A DNA stretch of 64,000 nt from Porites lobata (lineage: Eukaryota; Cnidaria; Anthozoa; Scleractinia; Poritidae): the NCBI GenBank assembly GCA_942486035.1, contig CALNXK010000041.1, positions 3,035,001 through 3,099,000 on the forward strand. Direction: 5' to 3'. Of this stretch, positions 1 through 10,343 are shown piece by piece. The position numbers and the translations under genes are program-made. A model generated the notes under the pieces. It was not told the origin of the DNA. It saw only the letters and a list, made by a program, of their open reading frames with translations, and ran no database searches. Position 1 is the first letter of the stretch. Each line of letters opens with the position of its first letter.

Positions 1-890
1 CGTGAACGTCACGAATACAGTTCTCAATCGCAATCACAGCATCAACCTCGCTGGTCTTATCAACGGGATTAAACGATATATATATAGCTGCGTATGGTCC
101 GCATAGGTGTGAACGGATGGCAGATGAGATTTCAAGATGTCAAACAGCGAACTCGCGTAGATGGTAAATAAGAGGGGGCCCAAACAAGATTAAACTTAAA
201 CTTAAGTAAGGGTAATAGGACTAGGTGGAGAAATTTTCAGGGAGTAATCAAGAAGGTAATTTCAAATCGACCGAGCACGAAGCGCATGCACAATTTGAAA
301 ATACGAGCCTTCATTACCTTGAATTATATATACGACAGGAGGTCCTTGTACAAATTAATTGGGTCAGTAAAAAAGTGCCAGAATCTTGGAATATCTATTG
401 AAGTACAACGTTCGTATTACATCAGTTTACACCTTCCAAAGCAAAAACCTGTCTTAAGACTTAAGGAGAAACTATAAGAATATTTTAAATATATATTTTA
501 AAAAATTAAATGTGTCAAACTGAAGCTGGAAAAACTTGCTCACTGAAGTTTTTTTCTTGGTTTTGATTTGATACAATTGCCTAATTTTTTAAACCCTAAT
601 ATATTTGGCAACAACATTTGGTAGTTGATTCTCATTGGTTGTTCAACTGTCCAATTACAAGCAGTTTCTAATCGGACAGATCAGGTTGGACAGTTCTGGT
701 GCTGCATCAGCCAAATTAAGCAATACATAAGGGCTGCTGAGAACCAATCAGATTCAAGAATATTGTTGAGAAGGTTATACTAATAATACTAATAATGACA
801 ATGATGATGATGATACTGATACTGATAAGACCCAACTGCCCAACTGCACGGTAACTATATCAATATTTTGTTCCACTTCATTTTTCTCAG
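1..890. other. Gene-poor 5' flank of family gene 1
   Basis: No coding region is supported here. The first exon of the gene whose main exon starts at 891 should lie here or left of the window. An ATG followed directly by GTAAAT near 163 is a weak candidate and I do not call it. The stretch holds a decayed hairpin repeat (about 609-768) and a short ATG/ATACTG simple repeat at 795-830. The last 15 bases (TTTTTCTCAG end) are a good 3' splice site. Confidence 0.6.
609..768. repeat. Decayed inverted-repeat (MITE-like) element
   Basis: The stretch at 609-641 is an imperfect reverse complement of 742-768 (shared core CAACAA...ATTGGTT). A similar ...CCAATCAGATT...GAGAAT motif recurs near 56690-56705, so this is probably a dispersed hairpin repeat. 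No target-site duplication can be seen, and the ends are uncertain. Confidence 0.4.
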
Positions 891-1661
891 GGGCTCTGCT
901 TTGGACTCTTCCTCTTCCTTGTGTGTGGACTTTTCCGACCATCATCAGGAGATCCTGTGAGCCGTATTCGGCCTTACACTTCTAAGCCAATTAATGGCCA
1001 TACAGAAGCCTGGGTACCAACTCGTCCTCCTGAGACGCTAATTCCAAAGGAAAAATGCTTTCGTATCGTGGACAAGTTACCTCGCCACCATCACGTTTTC
1101 CGAGGGAAGTTTCGGCGTCCACTGTGCGTACGTCTTAATGAAACCCAGCTGTTGCAGATGCTCAAAGATGTTGGTGGCTATAACCCAAGGTATGTGGCTA
1201 TTAACAAAGAAGCTGCATGCAACTTCACCGACCTTTCTCAAGATGTTGAGCCGTTACCAAGGAATTCATCACAGCCTGCACGACAAAAACGCATGGTTTC
1301 TAAACGTAGAAACACCCAAATACGCGGGTGCTGGGGGCGTGGCTCTTTCGCTGAAGGAACTCACCTCAAGCGCATGTGCACAGAATGCGCGGCAACAACT
1401 CAGCTTTCTGCCAACATTTTCCCGCCTTTCATCAACGAGGTGAAATGTGGAGACAAAGACGGCTACTGCTACCTTCGTCGGGGGCGTTGCAAACAAAAGT
1501 TTCTCCAGTTTACCTTTCTTAAACGTACCGGAAAGTTTGAGCGAAATGACGACCTGAGCAAAGATCGTGATGAGGATGTATATATGGAAAAATTCGACAC
1601 CTTTGGAGAACGCATTAGGTCGTGCTGCGAATGCCGCGCTTTTCCTTTTCCAATTGGCTAA
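891..1661 (+). CDS. Secreted pro-protein with C-terminal cystine-knot-like domain, family gene 1 (main exon)
   Basis: The open frame runs from a 3' splice site (TTTTTCTCAG, ends 890) to TAA at 1659-1661, giving 256 residues. I prefer this start over the internal GTG at 921 because the first residues, G-L-C-F-G-L-F-L-F-L-V-C-G-L, form the core of a signal peptide whose Met must come from an upstream exon. Next comes the family N-terminal module (G-G-Y-N-P-R-Y-V-A-I-N near exon residues 95-105) with N-F-T and N-S-S glycosylation sites. A furin-type R-Q-K-R follows at nt 1281-1292. The mature part has nine cysteines: C-x15-C-x2-C-x19-C-x6-C-x6-C-x44-C-C-x-C, with P-P-F-I-N-E before the fourth and I-R-S-C-C-E-C at the end. 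It is probably a secreted, processed ligand; Noggin/Trunk/PTTH-type cystine knots are the closest class I recognise. Function is inferred only. Confidence 0.8.
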   Translation, partial: GLCFGLFLFLVCGLFRPSSGDPVSRIRPYTSKPINGHTEAWVPTRPPETLIPKEKCFRIVDKLPRHHHVFRGKFRRPLCVRLNETQLLQMLKDVGGYNPRYVAINKEAACNFTDLSQDVEPLPRNSSQPARQKRMVSKRRNTQIRGCWGRGSFAEGTHLKRMCTECAATTQLSANIFPPFINEVKCGDKDGYCYLRRGRCKQKFLQFTFLKRTGKFERNDDLSKDRDEDVYMEKFDTFGERIRSCCECRAFPFPIG

Positions 1662-2530
1662 ACGGACAATATTGGAGACAAACGTTAGACAATGATGCAT
1701 CTGAGTTACTTCGTCTGTGTAGGATTTGTTAGGGTCTGTTTACAAAGAGAGAGAGTTACCTTTTCGCTAGGGTTACCCGAGCAAGCGGGTTAAAGTTAGC
1801 TCTTATTTACTCTTATTTACCCTGAAGTGGGGGGGGGGGAGGGACCCTAAAATGGCCTATTCTTTCAGGCTACTGGTTTATGAAAGGGTAGGGATTTCAC
1901 TAGTTGAAGTATTTCAAAGGGTAGGAAAATCTGTTATTTGGGTCTATGAACGGGCCCAAAAGGGCTAACAGATGAATTTTAAGGCTTTATAAAGTCCACA
2001 AAACTTTCTTTTTTTGTGATTGCTTAAAAGAAGTGCATTTACAGCAGTTAAAAGGGGTGCGATCGCGAAGTTCTAAACAAGGTACTTGAAGGGGGTTCCA
2101 TTGGCCAATAGAGGGTATACGAAAGGGGTACCTTTTTCTCGAAAAATGGTATATATGACAATGGCAATGAAAATGCTTTATTTATTTGGAGTCTTAAACA
2201 GTCCTATGTACATCGACTTTATCCAAATAATTTAGAATCATAACACAAAATGCACACTAGTGGAACTATAATCAATGTTAACCTAAAGAACTTATGATCT
2301 TCTTTTCTTATAGCAGTCGTATAAAGGGGTAAGGGGTTGGACCTAGGGGAGGAGCCTAGCCGTATAGAAATTTGTTGAGTACACTTCCCCTCCCCCCGGG
2401 TGATTTACAAGCAAATTTCACAGGTAGGGTTACCTGTCACGCGGGTCTACTTCACCAACTTAAATGACGTGTAACGCCCAAGATTTGAATTTTTTCTCTG
2501 TTATCATATCACGGTTGTGCAGTGTAACTA
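1662..2530. other. Intergenic, probable old dispersed repeat
   Basis: No gene is visible. There are blocks rich in GGGTTACC/GGGTA motifs at 1750-1800 and 2420-2445 in opposite orientation, and a G run at 1829-1840, which suggest a decayed transposable element of about 0.7 kb. I cannot fix its ends. Confidence 0.35.
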
Positions 2531-2533
2531 TAA

Positions 2534-2851
2534 ATGGCGGTAATACCTGAAGAAAGCAAACAAACCGATATTTCTCTTGACAGAACTACTACGGATATCT
2601 ACAGGAAAGACACGAACACTGACCAGTATGTCTCTTTCACCAGTTATGAACCTTGGCCTCGTAAGATCGCTTGGGCTAGAGCCCTGTTCCATCGCACTTC
2701 TAGCATTTGCGATAACGACTCTCTGTTTCAGAAACAAATATCAGTGATCAAAACTTTCCTGTATTGGAATGGTTTTCCTAGATCTGGTGCGTCTAACCTC
2801 ATTAAATGTTTCATGTGTAGTGACTCTGGGCCAAGATCATCCAACAATTAA
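2534..2851 (+). pseudogene. Reverse-transcriptase-type C-terminal (helix-turn-helix) fragment
   Basis: The 105-residue frame contains S-Y-E-P-W-P-R-K-I-A-W-A-R-A-L-F-H-R-T followed by a spaced N-G-F-P-R-S segment. I recognise this layout from the helix-turn-helix region just after the polymerase core of Penelope-like and related animal retroelement proteins, where H-K-x-x-x-x-R-x-L-x-x-R-A precedes N-G-Y-P. No polymerase motifs (F/Y-A-D-D) lie upstream, so only a short fragment survives. The ATG at 2534 is probably fortuitous. It could also be a chance ORF, but the two-part match argues against that. Confidence 0.5.
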
Positions 2852-4095
2852 AGCTTTTTTTACACGTAGTCTGCAGTTACCAAAAAAGACAAAGATATAT
2901 TAAGCTGAAAAATCTAAATATAACTTTAGATGTCTGAAATATTGAAGATTTAGCCGCCTTTCTTTTAAGAGAACTTAGAAGTGAATAAGACTTTCACGAC
3001 ATGTGCACAAAGTTAGTTAGTTAGTTAGTTTGTTTTTTCAGACTGTTTTTGGAGAACCACGTTTTATATCAAACTTTCAAACTCATTCAAACGTCAAAAA
3101 TAAACGAATGCAATGTAACAAGCACCACAAGACCGCCATTCTAAGCAGTTTAATTTAGGGTTTTTTGCCCTGCCTAAACTGAATAACGGGTTTTATGACT
3201 TTGGTTCAAGCTTTTTGTAGTGATTTTTTTTTAGTAACCCAGGCCCATAACTCATCTGTTACCCTTAAAATTATAACTCCTAGTTACCAATTCATTTATC
3301 AATGGAATCAATAAAATTAATGCAATATTTACTTCTTCTGTGCCCCCCTGCTTTGTTGAACGCTTCCTCGTCAGGGTACAACGTGGTTTAATGACTTCAA
3401 TTTAACAACTGGAAGCCACTGGTTCAAGTTCTGAACGATAAAATGTAAGGGTATTCTAAGCTCGATAAATTGTTAATGGTCATGTTACAAACAATATATA
3501 TATATATATTTCTCGAAACTAATTGAAGGAAATGACATAAAACACCTATCACACCCCTAAGCTATTCTCCACCTTTATGTTGGTTTCAAGCCATAAGGAA
3601 CATATTTATGCACGGATGATTCGGGTTTCTGAGTAAGTGTGGCTGCCCCATATTCGTTTAATAATTTCACTGTTATGTCATAAACCCATAAACATTTTGA
3701 CATTAATGTTTCTCGAAAGTTGTATAAATAGTAGCTAATTGATAACCGGTTTAAAAAAAAAACCAATGTGGCCGATTTCGACAGTTTTCCTATGTATAGA
3801 TTTGTTACACTATCATTTAAAAAAAGAAGATGATGTTATATCTTTTTTTATGAAACTGGGCTGAAAACTATCAAATATAATCGAATATGCATGTAATAAG
3901 TGTTTTGACATCTGTATTGACGCCTGTTCACAACATTTGTTTTACTGGAAGATAGCGTAATTAAACTGACCTCCGTGAGCTTTTATTCTTATTAGTTATA
4001 ACCTTATTACCTGAGTGGCCTGACTAGGTGGGCCGTGTTATTGTACGTGTTGAGAACTCCGCAGAAAGAAGGATTTCCGTATAGTCGACGGCAAA
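2852..4095. other. Intergenic, no gene seen
   Basis: The stretch is AT-rich and short ORFs have no recognisable content. A small TTAG tetranucleotide run lies at 3013-3032 and a TA run at 3495-3510. The last ~100 bases may be the promoter and 5' UTR of family gene 2, but no TATA box is evident. Confidence 0.5.
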
Positions 4096-4101
4096 ATGAA
4101 G
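4096..4101 (+). CDS. Candidate first coding exon (Met-Lys) of family gene 2
   Basis: ATG AAG is followed immediately by a strong donor (GTAAAG from 4102). Joined in phase 0 to the exon starting at 5642 it gives M-K then A-L-V-H-P-L-F-L-T-A-V-I-Q-L-L-L, a textbook signal peptide with a charged n-region and a hydrophobic core. The intron would be 1,540 bp (4102-5641) and ends in a long pyrimidine tract plus GTGTAG. This is inferred from the sequence alone; a different upstream ATG exon is possible. Confidence 0.5.
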
Positions 4102-5641
4102 GTAAAGTTGCTATTACATTTTATACCCTAAATATTATATATCCAAATGTAACTTAGATTGAGAACTAACCTATAAATTTTCCTTTTGATTCTTAGAAAG
4201 TGAAAAAAAAAAAACACGTAGTATTTCCGAGGAAATTTATATTCAGTAAATGTCACATGTGGCTTCCGCTTTTTAACGCTGCAACGGTTGATTTTGGACT
4301 GAAATGAATACCAACTAGAAAGCTATACCTGTATTTTGTTTTATAAAAAGACAATGTTACATCCAATGTTGTATTGTGAGGACTTTTTACAGCCTGATCT
4401 GTAGCAGGTTATTCTTACGATTTAGCCAAAAAATGTCATTCGATCTGTAAAACTTATTTTTAAATAAAGGGTAACACTTCCGAAATTAATTGGTCACTTA
4501 GCAGCTACATACATTTGAAACGCATAAAACAAGAAGGCAAAAATCAGCACTTAAGACTCGACGATTTCAATGCAATTTGTCGAGCAACGTGGCTAACAAT
4601 TTCCTTAACCGTGACCCACTGAGCGCAAAATTGATTAATTCGCATTCAATGACAAAAGTAAACTATGGAAATATATTAATTGAATTTACGTGTAAAATTG
4701 TTTTTATATAGTAGACAAAAAGACCGAGAATGTAAACCAAATTTAAAAAGACCGTGCGATCATTAGCCACGGGAAACCCAGGTGACTTCAAACTAACCTC
4801 GGGAAAAATGCTGCGACAAATAGTAGTATGTCCGAACATTTTACTAAAGAAATCACAGTAAAATCAAGAATGTCCAAAATAAGCAAATACGGATTTAAAA
4901 AGGACATTTTGGAATGAATGTGAATTTATCATGGACCATTAGCTTATTGTATTCAAACTTTTAAGTATTTGTTACTGGAGAGTTGCGTAGTTTATTGCCT
5001 ACGTTGCAGACGCTCTAAACCTTCTGTATAATTAATTGGTTTTGACGAGCACGTGGGCCGGCTGCAACACAGGCTAGTAGTTTATAGTAGCTTTCAAAAA
5101 CGTTTGTCAGCCTGGGGTCTTTTTATAATGCCAGGTTGTGTTGACACTGAACATACTTGGCGGAACCGCGGGCTAACTTGCTATAACTAATTTTTAAACT
5201 GGGCCAAATTCTTTTTTTTTTCGCACTGGGAAATATTGTTTGAGATTCGTAAGAAGAAATCGACCTTTTTAGCTGGTAGGTTTTGTTTTCCCATTTTTAC
5301 CCCGGAGAACTTTTCCTTTGAAATGTACTCGCTCTATCGACGTGCATGTGCGTGCATAACTAATCAAAAGACAAAAAAGTGAATTTTGTTGTGAACATCA
5401 CTTTCTCTGAATTGGGAAAACAAAAACCTACAATCTGAAAAGGTCTAACGTTTATTTCAGTCAAAGTACAAGCTTTATAACTTTACCTCCAAGTGAAGCC
5501 CAGATTAGATAAAAGCTCTTTTAATAAACACTGAGGCGTCCCTGCTCCACATATTAAATCAATGTTCATTCCAAAATAAGTGGCCCTTTTTTAACCTATA
5601 CCCCTTGTTTTGTTTTTTTTTTTTTACTTTTTTTTGTGTAG

Positions 5642-6535
5642 GCTTTAGTTCATCCTCTTTTTCTGACTGCAGTCATCCAACTTCTGCTCATGGACTGCGC
5701 TTACTCGCTGCCCTACAACACGAAGACCGGTGTTTTTCCTGGTGAAGAACATCCTCTTCTGAAAAGATTGGGTCTAGAAAACTCACAAGAAAATGAAGAT
5801 CTGTCAAGCGAGGAAAATATGAAAAATCTTTCTTCTGCTAAGAAACCTTCAAAAGAATTTGGACCTAAAGTGCATCCATGTTTTAACACGAGGGTAAACA
5901 AAACCGTAATTACTTCCAACGGTGAGAAAGTCCTCTGTTTGGTGCCGTCGGAGGCCGAATTGGTGAAGTATCTTAAAGAATCTGGAGGCTTCAACAAACA
6001 TTATGTAGCTGTCACTGAGGAAGAAGCGGAGGAAAACTTTGAAGACCCTCTCAACCCAATTGTCTCGTCCAAACCGGTTTGGTTAACTGTGACTGGAAAG
6101 CGTCGAAGATTCAGTGATGAAGACGACTACTACAGGATGGGAAATACCAAAGGAACATTAGACAATAAACACCAAAAACGGAGTGTTAGCGGGCTTAAAT
6201 CTTGCGTCGAGCAGGGTAAACGGAATTCCATAGGGATGATTCAACTCTGCGGGGAATGCGGGTGGGTCACGAAGTTACCCGAGGACAAGTTTCCAAGATA
6301 CATCAACGAGCTTATCTGTGGTAAAGATGGCAACACTGTTTCCCATTCTCCTGAAATCTGCAATATGTTTCAAGGTGAGTGCATCCAAGGATCGCTGACG
6401 CAGGATCTTCTGGAGAGAACCGATCGCTACAAGAAGATTAATTCACCCGATCCTCAGTACCACGCAGTTTATAAGCAAGTTTGGCAGCCGTACAGTCAGG
6501 CCATAAGAAGCTGCTGTCAATGCCAAAACTTTTAG
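5642..6535 (+). CDS. Secreted pro-protein with C-terminal cystine-knot-like domain, family gene 2 (main exon)
   Basis: The frame is open from the 3' splice site at 5640-5641 to TAG at 6533-6535 (297 codons). An in-frame ATG at 5690 lies inside the signal-peptide core, so it is unlikely to be the true start. The N-terminal module reads L-C-L-V-P-S-E...G-G-F-N-K-H-Y-V-A-V-T-E-E-E-A. That block is almost the same as in the two broken minus-strand copies (9188-10015 and 21240-22055). A furin-like H-Q-K-R precedes the mature part, with a second basic run (G-K-R-R-R) upstream. The mature domain has nine cysteines, C-x14-C-x2-C-x19-C-x13-C-x6-C-x43-C-C-x-C, with F-P-R-Y-I-N-E-L-I-C and I-R-S-C-C-Q-C. 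It is the longest member because of the acidic linker between module and cleavage site. Likely a secreted signalling ligand; receptor and role unknown. Confidence 0.85.
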   Translation, partial: ALVHPLFLTAVIQLLLMDCAYSLPYNTKTGVFPGEEHPLLKRLGLENSQENEDLSSEENMKNLSSAKKPSKEFGPKVHPCFNTRVNKTVITSNGEKVLCLVPSEAELVKYLKESGGFNKHYVAVTEEEAEENFEDPLNPIVSSKPVWLTVTGKRRRFSDEDDYYRMGNTKGTLDNKHQKRSVSGLKSCVEQGKRNSIGMIQLCGECGWVTKLPEDKFPRYINELICGKDGNTVSHSPEICNMFQGECIQGSLTQDLLERTDRYKKINSPDPQYHAVYKQVWQPYSQAIRSCCQCQNF

Positions 6536-8593
6536 TCCAAAATGTTAGTTCCTTGGTGTTTCTGTAGAAAAGTAGAAATGTTCATGGCATAGAGAATTTG
6601 ATTTTTAATTAACTGATTAACAAATTGATTAACTAGGGTCGCAACGAGCAAATTAAACTCTCATGAAATGAAGTTAAACTTAAAATTTAAAGCACAGGAA
6701 AGTGATTATGACTGATTAAACCTCATTTTGTTTTGATTTTATTTTGTGCTATGTTCAGTTTTGTCTCTCCGTTTTAGTCAGCATCAACGGTTGTCGCACA
6801 TATCTGTTGCACCGGATATATGGTAGAGTTTACGTACTTTCTGCTTAAATTTCTTACTTCCTTAAGTTACCGCGGGGCGAGTTTGCAGTAGAAGCTCCAT
6901 GCGCAACCACCTCCCCTAAGCGACCACCTCCCATATTAATTAAACTGAAGCGACCAACTAACCAAACACTAAAAAATTCTCCAGCCAAAGCCTATGATTG
7001 GAACACAGTCCTGTTACTGCGCATGTACCAAACTTTGATTTTCTGACAGGATGTCGCAATCTCAAACACAATCTCAAACACAGAACCTTCAAAAATCCTT
7101 GTTGTAGTTAATTTTTTATCTCAGCTAATTTCTCTTTTTCTTTTTCTTTTATTTTTCGGTATGGTAATGTATACTAATGAAGTTGAAACAAAAGAAAAAG
7201 AAAAATTACCTGAGATAAAAAATTAACTACAACATCCATTTGCATCGTGCTCTGTTGAGTTCTATACTACACTAAACCTTCTCAAAATTACAGATCATTA
7301 TGATGTATTGTCAAGTTTCAATTTGTGTGAAATCGGTTGAAATCTGTTGGCCGGTCAGGACATAACTGAAGAGGATCCAGTTGAGAAGCGTTTTTAAGCC
7401 GGTTGAAGGCCTATTCTTTTCTCGGCTTCCATACGTCCTCAGATAATTGTGAAAGGAATAAGCAAAAATGGGACAGCAGCGTATGAAAAGACAATATATG
7501 AAGAAAGAAACCTATGAGACATGGATGTGACTGAGGAGATCTTGACGAATGATTTCTTGCAACAACGTGCAAGTCAAGTTAACCGCCTGTAAAAGTACGA
7601 CCGACAAAATCAACCAAACAGGCACTCAATGTAAAGGGAAACGAGTGCGATGAAATCGCAATATAATGTTTATAACCTTTTCTTGGCTAAACTGATTCTT
7701 CTTCTAGTTTTTTGGGATGATGTAACATATTTAACTTTGGAATTGGAAAAGACAATATTTAGATTTAACTGTAGTTAGAGGACGCAAATTCATTTTGAAA
7801 GAACAATGATCAGTTTATCCTCACGCAAGATCGATCATTAGATGTCTGTATTTTATTCAAGTTTATATTTTTATACCTCTAATACCTTCCGCCCCATTCT
7901 TGCGCGCTTTTCACACATTTTAGTTTACACCAATTTTTTTCTTATGTGCTTTTCCACGCAAAATATGTTTCTTATCCCTGATGACGCTGTTGCTCGGAAT
8001 TTAACTATTATTTTTAATTTCAGCAGTCAAAGGCCTCATTTGAACTATATTTTTTATAGTTTAATACAATGGAATTTTCCATGAAAAATAACTGCTAAGT
8101 TGCTCATATTTACCAACAAAGCTTCAAGCCACTTTGTTATTGTTTAATAAAAGTGAAAGCCTAGAATGTGCCAAAGTTGTTGTTTCGAAGTTGGGTGCCA
8201 TCCTTTGCTATAGCGGAATCCATGTTAAACCTCTAAAATTATGAAAGAAGATCTGAATAGGCACATTCCACAAAAGATAAACGAATTCTCCTCGTTAACA
8301 CTTGCCGGAAGGTACCCCTAGTAAATATAGAGCATAGGAACGTCTATATAAAACGACCACAAATCTACGATCAGTTTCTACTATCAGTAGTGTAATCACA
8401 AAAACCTTGACTTGTTCCCAAAACACCTAGCCAACAATGTAATAATTCCAGACCAGTTAAGGCAGTTTCTGATAATTATTACTCGAAACTGAACCAGATT
8501 ACTGTCATTATTATACATTCAACTCACTATCTCTTTTCTGATTGGCCGAAAGCGTAGCTGCAAATTATACAATAATCATGTCAAGGACACTCA
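6536..8593. other. Intergenic 3' of family gene 2, with one MITE
   Basis: No gene is visible apart from the hairpin element at 7100-7234. The small ORF at 7842-8084 is phenylalanine-rich and AT-driven and has no recognisable content. The right end meets the left breakpoint of the tandem duplication at about 8594. Confidence 0.55.
7100..7234. mobile_element. Hairpin MITE
   Basis: The left arm starts TGTTGTAGTTAATTTTTTAT and continues CTCAG; the right arm is its near-perfect reverse complement, ending AACTACAACA. The arms are about 45-50 bp around a loop near 7150-7190. It is a non-autonomous inverted-repeat element. No clear target-site duplication is seen. Confidence 0.7.
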
Positions 8594-8928
8594 AGGTCAC
8601 GGGTAATCATGTCATGTATGTCTGTATGGTCTCCTGCCGCGGTGCATGATTTCTAAGTTCGCGCTTTGCCTTGCTTGCCGTCAGTGAAGAAGCAAAAACA
8701 TAACTTCCAGGTTCGCTTCGTTGACCGAGCAAGACATCGAAAAAATTTTTGAAGACAAGGACTCACAAAACACAAAAAAGTCGACGAAGGTGGCATAGGA
8801 GCTGTTTGCAACTTACGTGAAAGAGAAAAACTGAGATAACCTGAGGAACAGAAAGGGTTGGCACAAACTTTTAAAACATCTTATGTCGAGGCGAGAAAGA
8901 AAGAATTCGTTCAATATATAATAAAACA

Positions 8929-9056
8929 ATATTAGATTCAGTTTTGTGTTATCCAGATCATAATAATCAAGATCTCGGTAAGGGTTATCAGCCTTCGGCT
9001 TTGGCTGATAACCCCACCTTGATTATTCTGGATATCACAAAAACTTCATCCAATAT
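8929..9056. mobile_element. Hairpin MITE (copy in duplication 1)
   Basis: The outer arms ATTxGAT...TGTGATATCCAGA and TCTGGATATCACA...ATCCAAT pair, and a central stem GTTATCAGCC-TTCGGCTTTG-GCTGATAAC closes the hairpin. The same element lies at 20981-21108, and a half element at 52378-52443, so it is a dispersed family. Confidence 0.75.
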
Positions 9057-9187
9057 TTGTTTAGTATTTAGTTGGTAGTTGATATTTTCAAGAACTTATT
9101 AACTTTAAGATTTGTTAACTTTTTATAACTTCATTAAAATGGGCTCTACACTATGGCAGCCCTTTTTATTTTTCCTCTGTCGGCGAG

Positions 9188-10015
9188 TTAGTGTGGGTGT
9201 CCTCTGCTTTTTACTACCTGGCATTCACTGCAGTTACGAATCTTCTCAGTGTCTTCTCTAAGTAGGGCTCTCACACTAAGTCTTGCTTAAAAACTTTCGT
9301 AAACTTGTCAGAAATTGGCGAAGGGACATCCACATATTTTTCAGTCTTCACTAAGGAAATCTCTGCAAACAAATTTCCGGTAATCTGCGACACTTTGCTC
9401 CTTGCTTAATATCATTAAGTGTTTCGTATTCGCAAGCAACTTCGTTGATATAAAGAGATAAACGGTTACAATTCAGTTGTGAGATTCTTTGGCACTCGCT
9501 GCACAAGCGAAATAGCCCTTGTGCGGTTTGTTCGCCAGAAGGAACACAGCGGATTAGACCAATCCGCATATTATGTTGCTATCCATGCCGGACGGCGTTG
9601 CCTAACATGCCGATTAAATTGCATGATCCTGACTCCTCAAAGTAGATCTGGATTGCGTGATTCAGGATTCATATCGTGAGAAACTGTTTTCAGTTTTCTT
9701 GACTCTACACATGACAGATAACCGCCCCATATTATGGTTTTTCCTTATTTTCTGTTGGTTTAACACGTGGAAGTAAACTGGCAAATTTGCGGGCTTCTTC
9801 CCTGGCGTTACTGCTGCAAAATACCTGTTTAATTCGCCAAGAGCTTTTAATTTCCCCACTAGCTCCTTCTCACTGGGAACCAAACACAATATTAGACCAT
9901 TTATGCTTGGTACTATAACATTTTCCTTGTAGGGTAAAAATTTTTGCTCACAGTGTTCAATTTCCGTGACGTTTATATGCGTGGTTTGTGATAGGGTGAC
10001 GTTTAATACATACGC
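9188..10015 (-). pseudogene. Broken family gene, copy 1
   Basis: Read on the minus strand, a 3' splice site-like TTTGCATAG precedes a frame with N-V-T glycosylation sites and then C-L-V-P-S-E-K-E-L-V-G-K-L-K...N-R-Y-F-A-A-V-T-P, the family module. Further on come L-C-S-E-C, C-x2-C-x19-C spacing, and Y-I-N-E-V-A-C. The end, E-K-I-R-N-C-S-E-C-Q, is in another frame and has C-S where the family has C-C. Lesions: an indel after V-T-P that shifts the frame, an in-frame TAG after ...R-H-G (shared with copy 2), and a further shift before the last cysteines. No signal-peptide exon is seen. A 16 bp stretch near 9410 is present here and absent from copy 2. Confidence 0.85.
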
Positions 10016-10343
10016 CTATGCAAACCAAGATTAAGGCTACTTTGTTGATCACCTACCGAAACGGACGAAAGGTTCGTCACAAGAGAATTTTAAATTTTGG
10101 AGTTTGCATTCATGTATCATATTCGATTCATAACGCCAGAGATCTTAAGAGCGAATACACAGAAAAATCGAGCAAAATCGGCAAATCGTGGCCACAGCTC
10201 AAAACCTAACTTACCCTCATTTTCAGTCTGTAATAAGGTTTTAATGAGTTTATAACACTGCTGAGGTTTAAATTTCAAAATGCGGCCGAGTTTGGGAATT
10301 ATTTAAGATTTTCGATGTCAACGGTCTGCGGGCCTAAAATTAG

